Shown piece after piece: positions 5,839 to 11,694 of a DNA stretch of 11,694 nucleotides. The notes beneath the pieces are model-generated. The model did no database searches. It was not told the DNA's origin and saw nothing but the letters and a program-made list of their open reading frames with translations. The stretch is from Nitrospinaceae bacterium (GTDB lineage Bacteria > Nitrospinota > Nitrospinia > Nitrospinales > VA-1): positions 1-11,694 of the forward strand of contig JAESTE010000131.1 in the NCBI GenBank assembly GCA_016763735.1, written 5' to 3'. The translations under genes were made by a program, and so were the position numbers. Within the stretch, counting starts at the first letter, position 1. Each line of letters begins with the position of its first letter.

Positions 5839-7224
5839 CTAGCCCTTGAACTGAATGTGGATGAAGGAAACTGGCGGCGGCGGCGAGTGAAAGGCGGCCT
5901 CGATATCTTTTTCCCGGTACCCCAGTTTTCTTAAAGGTTTCAATGCGGCTAGCACTTCTTCTTTTGTTACATAGGCAACGGTATCGGGAACGCCACGGGT
6001 GCTAAGATTTTTAGCCAGTTGCAAAATTTGTTTCCGCTGTTTTTTAGGCGTTCCTTGCATGGGCGGGTATTCAAGTTTTCCAGGGTAGGGACTGTGGTAA
6101 ATCGAGTTCAAGGCCTGCAGTGTGCGGAGCATTAAAATATCACGATCCCAACCGGGCATGTTGGCAACCTGCGGGTGGTTTTGTACCAGCTCAACGACCC
6201 CCGAAACTTCGGCATCCAGGCTGCGCTTTACAAATTCGTTCTGGTATTCTCTGCTTATTTCAGAGAAACCGATCTCGCGTCCAACTTCTTCTAATAAGGG
6301 GAAATTGACCATGAAGGTATATTGTCCGCCATATAAATTAAAATACGGTCGCCCTTCCTGATTCAGGTCTTTGAATTCGAGCATTCCATAATCGAAGCCG
6401 GTATAGCCCAGGCTGTCTGGTGCGAGGAGTTCTTTTGCTTTTTTTAATGCGGCGAAAGCTCCTGTGTTGATAGGCACGGGTATTTCATTTGTGAGGCTTT
6501 GGCTATGTTTTTGCAAAGTTTCTGCAAAAGGCCAGTCGCTTAGATCAACCCTTTGAAAGTCACGTTCCCAATAGATAGCGTCGAGAAAAGAAGGCCGCTG
6601 GGCCAATTCCTGCAGATCTTTCTTCTGGAACTGTTCTATAAACCTTTCTTCATTTGCACCCGGAAAATCATCTGCTAGATACGGGCAAAGGTACTCTTCG
6701 TAAAACTGGTTTTCATTTTTAATTAAAACTTTTGTGGCGAGGTCATCCCATATTTCGTTTGAAATGATTTTGGTCACCGATGCCGGACGGAAACAATCGA
6801 GGTGCTCTGCATCTACCCTTACTGTTGAAAATCTTCCTTGGTGTTGTTGTAAACGCGGATTGGCTCTTGTCCCTTTTAGTATTTCTTCGGATTCATCACA
6901 AAGAATATAATGAGTGAAGGGATAGACTTGATTGTTGAAATCTATTTCTTGCAGGCGACTGAGAAAGCAAGCGGCCAGATTGCCGTTGCCCACTCCCCAC
7001 TCTTGAATAGTCCAGACTCGGTTTAGCGGTGTCTTTCCGACTGTATGTTTAAAGAAATCTTCTGCCAGGGCATGTGCTAACCGATGATCCAGACTGACAT
7101 AAGTCTGGAAATGGTTGTGAATTGCGGGACCTTTGATCCCATAAAAAATGGAATTGACATGTGTTTGCCATTGGTCCGAAGGTTTGAATTCCCCAAGGGA
7201 GATCAGATTTGGGGAGTGCGTCAT
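5839..7224 (-). CDS. MidA-like SAM-dependent methyltransferase
   Basis: A 461-residue cytoplasmic protein. The SAM-binding loop is E75-W-G-V-G-N-G-N-L, followed by an acidic strand end (ILCDES, 107-112), a VDAEHL stretch (137-142) and I-S-N-E-I-W-D-D-L (154-162), the place of the NEFFDALP motif in the MidA/NDUFAF7 (DUF185) family. The opening FYGIKGPAIHNHFQTYVSLDHRLAHALAEDF resembles the family's N-terminal helix before the SAM loop. NDUFAF7 methylates an arginine of respiratory complex I; bacterial members are mostly of unknown target. Here GxGxG is kept but the family Pro is replaced (VGNG). The gene starts 22 bp after the TPR gene's stop, and no clear ribosome-binding site precedes ATG 7224, so coupling with the TPR gene is likely. 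The methyltransferase fold is fairly sure, the subfamily less so. Confidence 0.65.
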   Translation of the reverse strand: MTHSPNLISLGEFKPSDQWQTHVNSIFYGIKGPAIHNHFQTYVSLDHRLAHALAEDFFKHTVGKTPLNRVWTIQEWGVGNGNLAACFLSRLQEIDFNNQVYPFTHYILCDESEEILKGTRANPRLQQHQGRFSTVRVDAEHLDCFRPASVTKIISNEIWDDLATKVLIKNENQFYEEYLCPYLADDFPGANEERFIEQFQKKDLQELAQRPSFLDAIYWERDFQRVDLSDWPFAETLQKHSQSLTNEIPVPINTGAFAALKKAKELLAPDSLGYTGFDYGMLEFKDLNQEGRPYFNLYGGQYTFMVNFPLLEEVGREIGFSEISREYQNEFVKRSLDAEVSGVVELVQNHPQVANMPGWDRDILMLRTLQALNSIYHSPYPGKLEYPPMQGTPKKQRKQILQLAKNLSTRGVPDTVAYVTKEEVLAALKPLRKLGYREKDIEAAFHSPPPPVSFIHIQFKG

Positions 7225-7246
7225 GGGAGAGAGTCAGTCGAAATAT

Positions 7247-8362
7247 TTATTCGCTGACATCGTGCAAGGATTCCAGCCCCGCAGAATCATCTCTCATATC
7301 GCCCCCAGTGGCTAACTTACTGGTCTGGGAAACGCCACCAGGAATATTAGATGGATTTTCGCCGCCAGGTGCTTGTGCTAATTCGGAATCATTCATAAGA
7401 GCCTCATATTTACTAAAGGCCTTTTGCGACTCTTCCATCAGCCCGACTTCTTTATAGCAGCTATACAGGTTCATCCAGGCTCCCGCGTCTTTTGCATTGA
7501 GGCTCACCGATACCTTAAACTCTTTGATAGCTGTTTCAATGCGTCCCATATTGGCATAAAGAGTCCCGAGGTTGGTATGCGGAAGAGAATAGTCCGGAGC
7601 CAACTCACTGGCTTTATTAAATGTTTTAATGGCCTCGTCTATCATGTTTTGAGCGGCATAGCAGCTACCCAGGTTGCAATAGGCTTGTGTGTCTTTTTCA
7701 TCTATTTCAACGACACAAAGTGCGGCATCGATCGCTTCTTCAAAACGATCAGAATTAAAATAGGCATTGGATAAAGCGGCCCTGAGTTCTTTGTTTTCCG
7801 GCTCGAACATCAATACTTTTTTAAGGGCAATGATTTCCTTGTCATAAAATTTGAGCATGCCATAGGCCGCTGCAAGGTTGGCATAGCCGGTGGTGTCGGT
7901 CGGGTCAATTTTTATGGCTTTTTCAAAAGCATCGGCCGCACTTTCGTACATGTCTTTAAGAAGGTAAACTCCGCCTAGATTAAACAGAATTTCTGGATCA
8001 TCGCGATCTAGTTCGTGGGCGCGATTGAGTTCCAGCAACGCTTCTTCGTCGTGGTTGAAAAGAACGTAAGCCGTGCCCAGCAATTTGTAGACTCGAGGAT
8101 TTTTCGGATCTTTATTGCGGACGAGTGTGAGTTGTTTGAGGGCTTCTTCGTAATTGCAGCCATCTATGAAAAGGGTAGCGAGCTCTAATTGTAATTCCAA
8201 ATTATCGGGGTCGGTTTTCAGTTCTTTCCGGACTTGACGGGTTTTTTTAGTGATCGCCATATCCCGTTTGGTTTCTTCTGGGTCACGGACACCCAATTCA
8301 TCAAAAATTTCAGGATCAATTTTCATTGTGACCCAGTCTGTTGGTTTACCGGCTTGGCCCAT
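7247..8362 (-). CDS. Tetratricopeptide-repeat protein
   Basis: A 371-residue protein with about eight consecutive TPR units from residue ~53 to ~330, each ending in the D-P or similar helix break (KTDPDN, NKDPKN, ELDRDD, KIDPTD, MFEPEN, EIDEKD, ELAPDY, SLNAKD). N-X-G/A-x-x-Y/L and A-x-x-x-F/Y/L-x-x-A/V patterns are clear, for example FNLGGVYLLKDMYESAADAFEKAIKIDP. No signal peptide or membrane segment is seen, so it should be a cytoplasmic protein-protein scaffold; its partner is not evident. The C-terminal ~45 residues are Gly/Ser/Pro-rich and probably disordered. GGAG lies ten bases before ATG 8362; Met13 is a possible alternative start. It is followed after 22 bp by the methyltransferase and is preceded by repeat copy A with a good promoter. 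Confidence 0.9.
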   Translation of the reverse strand: MGQAGKPTDWVTMKIDPEIFDELGVRDPEETKRDMAITKKTRQVRKELKTDPDNLELQLELATLFIDGCNYEEALKQLTLVRNKDPKNPRVYKLLGTAYVLFNHDEEALLELNRAHELDRDDPEILFNLGGVYLLKDMYESAADAFEKAIKIDPTDTTGYANLAAAYGMLKFYDKEIIALKKVLMFEPENKELRAALSNAYFNSDRFEEAIDAALCVVEIDEKDTQAYCNLGSCYAAQNMIDEAIKTFNKASELAPDYSLPHTNLGTLYANMGRIETAIKEFKVSVSLNAKDAGAWMNLYSCYKEVGLMEESQKAFSKYEALMNDSELAQAPGGENPSNIPGGVSQTSKLATGGDMRDDSAGLESLHDVSE

Positions 8363-8412
8363 AAAACACGCGCTCCAATTCTATGTGATTCAAATTTATA
8401 AAGAAGAACTTA

Positions 8413-8441
8413 ATTTTAGGCGATCCCCACCCCTCTGTCAA
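8413..8441 (-). promoter_or_regulatory. Promoter of the TPR-methyltransferase operon (TTGACA, 17 bp, TAAAAT)
   Basis: On the minus strand TTGACA (8441-8436) is a perfect -35 box. After exactly 17 bp comes TAAAAT (8418-8413), 5/6 to the -10 consensus. The predicted start near 8406 gives a ~45-base leader before ATG 8362. The -35 box is the last conserved part of repeat copy A, while the -10 lies in unique sequence. Confidence 0.65.
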
Positions 8442-8507
8442 CTGCTCGGCGCAGGGCCGATAGGTCTATTCTCTTATCAGCGATACAAATGCCTCCAAGC
8501 TTCTGGA
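8435..8507 (-). repeat. Copy A of the 73-bp promoter-linked repeat
   Basis: The core 8435-8472 matches the cores of copies B and C with 3 and 2 differences in 38 bases; similarity continues more loosely to 8507 (CAAAT...CCAAGCTTC). It ends in TTGACA pointing at the TPR gene. An 8-bp inverted pair, TTAGGCGA (8416-8423) and TCGCCTAA (8532-8539), encloses this copy and overlaps the radical SAM stop codon. A run of nine C lies at 8521-8529. Confidence 0.85.
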
Positions 8508-8535
8508 TTTAGAGGTACTTCCCCCCCCCTCTCGC

Positions 8536-10332
8536 CTAAGGAGCCACGCCGGAGGAGGCCATGTTTAATATCTCTTCTTTGCCGTAATGATCGAGGTAAA
8601 GCAAGAAATGTTCGCGTGACAGGTAGTTCCAGATTTGCCGAGACGGAAAATGTTTTTCAATTACGGAGTTGAAATTTTCATAGACATCCATAACTTCCTC
8701 CCGTGGCATCCCGGTATTGATTTCATAATCAAATACGATTGCCATATCGCGTTCTGGGTCTTGAACGATCCGATCAATTTTAAACTTCGCCGGGTTGTGG
8801 TAGATCGCCGAATCTTTTTCCAATGCAAATATGGATTGGCCTACGGAATGGATAATGCCGCTTTCGACCTCTGAATTTTCGATAGTAAATTGTATGGTGT
8901 CTTCCGCTTCGGCCCTCTCTTCTGTGGGAAAACCGAAAAACAGGTAGAGATGGTTCCATATGCCTGCTTCTGAACTGTGTCGCAATACGGCTCTTTCTGT
9001 CTCCTGGTCGCAGCCCTTATCGATAATGGACAGGATGCGGTCGTTGGCACTTTCTAATCCGAAAAACAGCATGAGGAATCCTGCGCGATAGATATCGTCA
9101 AACAATTCCGGCGATTCTTTTTCGCTCGATTCGAATTTGAGCATTCCCAGTGCACGCATTTCCACGCCACGTTTGAGGATCTCTTTCGACATGCGGTTGA
9201 AGGCATTGGGAGAAATGGCTTCATCTGAAAAAGTGAAATATTTGGTTTTATACTTTTTCGAAAGGTGATCCAGCTCTTCTGCCACCCGCGCCTCATTTGC
9301 TTTTCTGTAATGCGAATCATAAATAAAACTGTGTGTGCAAAAGGTGCACTTGCCCCAATAACATCCACGGCTCGACATATAGGGTAACACAGGATAAGGC
9401 ATCAAATATTTTTCCAGCGGCAACTGGTCAAACGTCGGGCAGACCAGTTGATCATAAGGCAGTGCCTCGGATTTCGGATTGCGAATCACCCGATCCCCTT
9501 CAAGATAAATCAGGTTGGGTACGGTGTTGAGCGGTTTATTTTCTTTCAGATGGCAGAGCAACTGATCCAACGGTTGCTCGCCTTCGGATACGATGAGACT
9601 GTGAAAGAATTGTTTAAATAGTTCCTGCTTATTATCGAGCAAGTCGGCATGACGGTTGAATACACTGCCGCCAATAACGATATGTAGATGCGGATAACGT
9701 TGCCGCAACTGCCGCGCAAGGGTGAGACCGGGTATGACCTGCCCGATATGAATGATGGATAATCCAACGACTTCATAGTCGTCCCACGGTATTTTTGGGA
9801 TCAGGTATTTGTCAAACATCAGTAGGAACGGATTCCGTACTTTATCTTCTGTTGCGCTCAAAATTCCTGACAGGTTTTCTTCTGGATTGCCCTGCATGAA
9901 AAAGGAGTCGAGGTCCACGCGGCTTGGATGGTGCGCGTAGGAAATCAGTTGCATCGCAATTTTCAGGTTGGTGTATGCCTTGCTATAGATGTCGAACTGA
10001 AAAAAACGGTTCTCGTCTCGAAGTACATTTTTTGCATCTTCAACTTCATTGAGAACGGACTCCAGAAACGCCGAGTCGGAGAGAATATCTTTATAGATGG
10101 ATACAACTTCCTGATCTTCTATGGAGCGCGTAGGATCGGCAAGTCGCTGTCTGATAATTTCGACACAGCGTTCGAGATATTCCCGCGATAAAAAGATATC
10201 GTAACATTCGATATTCAGGTCAAACTGATCCACCTCATGGCCTCGCGACTCTAAATGAGCCTTCAGTGTAGGCAAAGCCAGATAAGGTTGGCTGGGATAC
10301 CATTGCGGAGGAAACAGGAGAATGGTTTTCAT
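8536..10332 (-). CDS. Radical SAM protein with N-terminal B12-binding-type domain
   Basis: A 598-residue enzyme of the B12-binding-domain radical SAM superfamily (methyltransferases, RiPP and lipid modifiers, cyclases). The N-terminal MKTILLFPPQWYPSQPYLALPTLKAHLESRGHEV starts a Rossmann-like cobalamin-type domain, completed by VVGLSIIHIGQVIPGLTLARQLR and VIGGSVFNRH (GG at 221-222); the segment between (~45-165) is a long helical insert. The histidine motif DXHXXG is absent (DLNIEC at 38-43), so cobalamin, if bound, would be base-off without protein His. The [4Fe-4S] cluster motif is GCYWGKCTFC with cysteines at 324, 329 and 332 (CX4CX2C rather than CX3CX2C). FTFSDEAI (367-373) and FFGLES (423-428) are typical barrel strands. 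ATG 10332 has GGGGAG just upstream. The substrate is unknown; no RiPP precursor or tailoring partner was recognised nearby. Confidence 0.88.
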   Translation of the reverse strand: MKTILLFPPQWYPSQPYLALPTLKAHLESRGHEVDQFDLNIECYDIFLSREYLERCVEIIRQRLADPTRSIEDQEVVSIYKDILSDSAFLESVLNEVEDAKNVLRDENRFFQFDIYSKAYTNLKIAMQLISYAHHPSRVDLDSFFMQGNPEENLSGILSATEDKVRNPFLLMFDKYLIPKIPWDDYEVVGLSIIHIGQVIPGLTLARQLRQRYPHLHIVIGGSVFNRHADLLDNKQELFKQFFHSLIVSEGEQPLDQLLCHLKENKPLNTVPNLIYLEGDRVIRNPKSEALPYDQLVCPTFDQLPLEKYLMPYPVLPYMSSRGCYWGKCTFCTHSFIYDSHYRKANEARVAEELDHLSKKYKTKYFTFSDEAISPNAFNRMSKEILKRGVEMRALGMLKFESSEKESPELFDDIYRAGFLMLFFGLESANDRILSIIDKGCDQETERAVLRHSSEAGIWNHLYLFFGFPTEERAEAEDTIQFTIENSEVESGIIHSVGQSIFALEKDSAIYHNPAKFKIDRIVQDPERDMAIVFDYEINTGMPREEVMDVYENFNSVIEKHFPSRQIWNYLSREHFLLYLDHYGKEEILNMASSGVAP

Positions 10333-10427
10333 AGTCTCCCCTTATATAATGAGTTAGTTATTTTTTGTGAACGGGCAAGCATCACATGCGTCAACCTAAA
10401 GAATTATTTGAGTTTATATCGAATAAG

Positions 10428-10455
10428 CATATATCCAATGGGAAACCCCTGTCAA
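10428..10455 (-). promoter_or_regulatory. Likely promoter of the radical SAM gene in copy B (TTGACA, 16 bp, TATATG)
   Basis: TTGACA (10455-10450, minus strand) is followed by TATATG (10433-10428) at 16 bp, or TATGCT at 18 bp. Either gives a leader of roughly 90 bases before ATG 10332. The -10 match is weaker than in the other two copies. Confidence 0.5.
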
Positions 10456-10521
10456 CTGCTAGGCGCAGGGCCAACAGGTCTATTCTTACTTGTGCTATAC
10501 AAATATCTTCAAGCTTCCAGA
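10449..10521 (-). repeat. Copy B of the 73-bp promoter-linked repeat
   Basis: The core 10449-10486 differs from copy C at one base and from copy A at three. It is a direct repeat of copy A, the two flanking the radical SAM gene, and an inverted repeat of copy C. Its TTGACA faces the radical SAM gene. Confidence 0.88.
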
Positions 10522-10598
10522 AGTAGAATTATAGATTCGCTGATATTACTCTCAACTGAGGAGACCTTTGTATAAGCTGGCAAAACATAAAGCGCGAT

Positions 10599-10663
10599 GC
10601 TTCGACAGGCTCAGCATGACGATTTCGGAGGTTTCCAAAGTGTCATTCTTGAGCCAAGCGAAG
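10599..10663. repeat. Imperfect inverted repeat with TTCGACAGGCTCAG-type arms
   Basis: Arms 10599-10621 (GCTTCGACAGGCTCAGCATG...) and 10641-10663 (...CATTCTTGAGCCAAGCGAAG) pair as CTTCG, GGCTCA and ATGAC blocks around a ~19-base centre. Sequences of this style are familiar as dispersed intergenic repeats in many bacterial genomes. Confidence 0.7.
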
Positions 10664-10679
10664 GATCTAGGGGTTATGC

Positions 10680-10734
10680 AAAGCCCTCTCAAGTAGAGGA
10701 GGGGCTTTCCTTCCCACTCCGGTGGCAGGGGAAG
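10680..10734. repeat. Two adjacent short hairpins
   Basis: Hairpin one pairs AAAGCCC-TCTC (10680-10690) with GAGGAGGGGCTTT (10696-10708). Hairpin two pairs CTTCCC (10710-10715) with GGGAAG (10729-10734). The first is followed by only CC, not a T-run, so it is a poor terminator; both look like repeat-family palindromes. Confidence 0.6.
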
Positions 10735-10746
10735 CTGGCGAACTTA

Positions 10747-10819
10747 CAGTGAAAGGCTTGACGATTTATTATGGCTTTACGAGAATAGACCTGTTGGCCC
10801 TGCGCCGAGCAGTTGACAG
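10747..10819 (+). repeat. Copy C of the 73-bp promoter-linked repeat, opposite orientation
   Basis: The core 10782-10819 is nearly identical to copies A and B in reverse complement. The outer part (10747-10781) is more diverged but keeps CAAGCCTT and ATAAAT-like blocks on the minus strand. Its TTGACA (10813-10818) faces the 10911 gene. A dyad spans 10790-10820: CCTGT/ACAGG outside and CTGC/GCAG inside. Confidence 0.85.
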
Positions 10820-10842
10820 GGTTTGGAGAAGAAGATTATACT
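10813..10842 (+). promoter_or_regulatory. Promoter of the 10911 gene (TTGACA, 18 bp, TATACT)
   Basis: Perfect -35 box TTGACA (10813-10818), an 18-bp spacer and TATACT (10837-10842, 5/6 to consensus). The predicted start near 10849 leaves a ~60-base leader ending in a strong ribosome-binding site. Confidence 0.65.
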
Positions 10843-10893
10843 TACGAAGTTCCCAAAGCTTTTAAAAATATTGGTTTATTGTTCTACCCTTGT

Positions 10894-10903
10894 AAGGAAG
10901 GAG
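10894..10903 (+). promoter_or_regulatory. Strong Shine-Dalgarno site for a TTG start
   Basis: AAGGAAGGAG ends seven bases before TTG 10911. This supports the rare TTG start; no in-frame ATG lies close by in the acidic N-terminus. Confidence 0.75.
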
Positions 10904-10910
10904 ATTTGCG

Positions 10911-11507
10911 TTGAGTGATCAGGATACAGAAACTAAAGAAGCATCGGGCGAGGCCCCTGAAGAAAAAGAGATAGACCATCTTTCAGATCTGAGCGAGTTA
11001 GAGAAGATTAAGGCTGAACTCCAGAAGGAAAAGGAGAAAGCAGCCCAGGCACTCGCCGAGGGTGAAGATGAAGAAGAAGATTTACGGGAGGTCGATTATC
11101 TTCAAAAGCTGATCACCCTTGCCGTTAAATTTGATCACCATATTGGCATGTTTTTGATGCCCGCATACATTGATTGCGGATTGAAATATGACCACCGTTT
11201 GTCTGAAAGTTATACCGTGCAGTTGACTACCATCCAGTCGTTTTTGCGTCTGCTTGAAAAAGTCGATGGCGTGACCCGCGAAGAGGTGACCAAGCAATGT
11301 GTCTTGAATTTGAGAAACATTCTGCAACTGGTTCATAAGAATATGATCAAACCGCTTTATCGTGAAGTGGATTTGATGAAAAAGAAACCAAAATCTGAAA
11401 GTCTCGATAACTTCAAAAAGAACTGGAACGAACGGTTGGATGAAATGCAGAAAACTTGTGATTTTGAATATCAGATTCTTGATGTAAAAGGGTTCTTGGT
11501 GAAGTAA
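10911..11507 (+). CDS. Acidic helical protein of unknown function
   Basis: A 198-residue soluble protein, not recognised. Residues 1-60 are highly charged and Glu-rich (KEASGEAPEEKEIDHLSDLSELEKIKAELQKEKEKAAQALAEGEDEEEDL) and probably form a disordered tail plus a short coiled coil at ~27-48. Residues 61-198 look all-helical and more conserved in character: VDYLQKLITLAVKFDHHIGMFLMPAYIDCGLKYDHRLSESYTVQLTTIQSFLRLLEKVDG, then a Lys-rich stretch (MKKKPKSESLDNFKKNW) and a C-terminal helix/strand. No signal peptide or transmembrane helix is seen. The TTG start is set by the ribosome-binding site at 10894-10903. It shares its promoter repeat with the radical SAM and TPR genes and, like the propeller protein, carries an acidic N-terminus. 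Confidence 0.8.
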   Translation: MSDQDTETKEASGEAPEEKEIDHLSDLSELEKIKAELQKEKEKAAQALAEGEDEEEDLREVDYLQKLITLAVKFDHHIGMFLMPAYIDCGLKYDHRLSESYTVQLTTIQSFLRLLEKVDGVTREEVTKQCVLNLRNILQLVHKNMIKPLYREVDLMKKKPKSESLDNFKKNWNERLDEMQKTCDFEYQILDVKGFLVK

Positions 11508-11599
11508 AAAAACAGAGGGGGTTGGGTGCGGTATTGTGATCCTTCTTCCGTGAAAAATTGTGTTTTATATTTAACGTCTGATTGCTGACGTATGGCTTC

Positions 11600-11625
11600 A
11601 AGAGCCCCTTTCGGGGCTCTTTCCT
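11600..11625 (+). terminator. Intrinsic terminator after the 10911 gene
   Basis: AAGAGCCCC (11600-11608), loop TTTC, GGGGCTCTT (11613-11621), then TTCCT. The stem is strong; the T-tract is short and broken by C. Confidence 0.7.
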
Positions 11626-11647
11626 ATTGGAGTTCTATTGATGTTGC

Positions 11648-11694
11648 ATGATAAAAGAAAGGGCTCAAAAATTGGCTGACGAAAATACCGATGA
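11648..11694 (+). CDS. Possible start of a gene cut by the window edge
   Basis: ATG 11648 opens a frame reading MIKERAQKLADENTD that stays open to the edge. A GGAG at 11629-11632 is rather far upstream (15 bases). It lies just after a terminator, as a new transcription unit would. Only 15 codons are visible, so this is a weak call. Confidence 0.35.
   Translation, partial: MIKERAQKLADENTD

Larger units (their letters stand above)
10333..10910. other. 578-bp gene-free region built of palindromic repeats
   Basis: No convincing coding sequence. From left to right it holds the radical SAM leader with its promoter, repeat copy B, an imperfect hairpin at 10599-10663, two short hairpins at 10680-10708 and 10710-10734, repeat copy C in opposite orientation, and the leader of the 10911 gene. 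Copies B and C point outward, so this is a divergent regulatory region with at least three other palindromes between them. Confidence 0.8.

Noticed and set aside
8250..8672. Plus-strand 140-codon frame across repeat copy A
   Set aside because: It is antisense to the ends of two good genes and reads through the repeat and the poly-C run.
10343..10371. TTCACA-17 bp-TATATA promoter on the minus strand just before the radical SAM gene
   Set aside because: The match is good, but transcription would start about four bases before ATG 10332 and would lose the GGGGAG ribosome-binding site. The promoter in copy B gives a sensible leader.
10255..10575. Plus-strand 106-codon frame across repeat copy B
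   Set aside because: It runs antisense to the radical SAM start and through repeat sequence; the peptide is just translated repeat.
8435..10819. CRISPR array
   Set aside because: There are only three repeat copies, spaced ~2 kb and ~225 bp apart, one of them inverted; there is no regular spacing.
1..11694. TGA recoded as glycine throughout (SR1/Gracilibacteria-type code)
   Set aside because: The phnC-like and STAS genes end with TGA at the normal family length, and no other gene has an internal TGA.

Overview
The window looks like chromosomal DNA from a Gram-negative bacterium that uses periplasmic c-type cytochromes. Two exported proteins carry clear signal peptides, and one of them has two CXXCH haem sites fused to an ethylbenzene-dehydrogenase-type haem domain. 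Such gamma-subunit-like domains occur with type II DMSO-reductase-family enzymes, including nitrite oxidoreductase, so a Nitrospinota/Nitrospirota-like host is possible. That placement is inference only: no marker gene is present. The genetic code looks standard, since several genes end in TGA.

Layout: (1) 1-1400, a PhnC-type ABC ATPase and an SxtJ-type small membrane protein, enclosed by two ~100-bp copies of one hairpin-rich repeat in opposite orientation. (2) 1433-1807, a lone STAS-domain protein. (3) 2026-4060, an exported protein of unknown function overlapping the gene for a dihaem cytochrome/EB_dh fusion. (4) 4131-5738, a six-unit NHL-type beta-propeller with very acidic segments, broken by one in-frame TGA where its paralogous repeats have glycine, and followed by a strong terminator. 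(5) On the minus strand, 10332 down to 5839: a B12-domain-type radical SAM protein, then a TPR protein and a MidA-like methyltransferase 22 bp apart. (6) 10333-10910, a gene-free stretch packed with palindromic repeats. (7) 10911-11507, an acidic helical protein of unknown function, a terminator, and perhaps the start of another gene at the right edge.

The most striking pattern is a 73-bp repeat present three times (8435-8507, 10449-10521, 10747-10819), with a 38-bp core that differs by only 1-3 bases between copies. Each copy lies upstream of a gene (TPR, radical SAM, acidic protein), is oriented toward that gene, and ends in a perfect TTGACA. A plausible -10 box follows at 16-18 bp in sequence that is not conserved. 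This is either a mobile promoter-bearing repeat or a shared operator that ties these genes into one regulon. The core has dyad symmetry running into the -35 box.

No complete defence system, CRISPR array, tRNA, rRNA or transposase was seen. Links between the genes in function are inferred from layout only.
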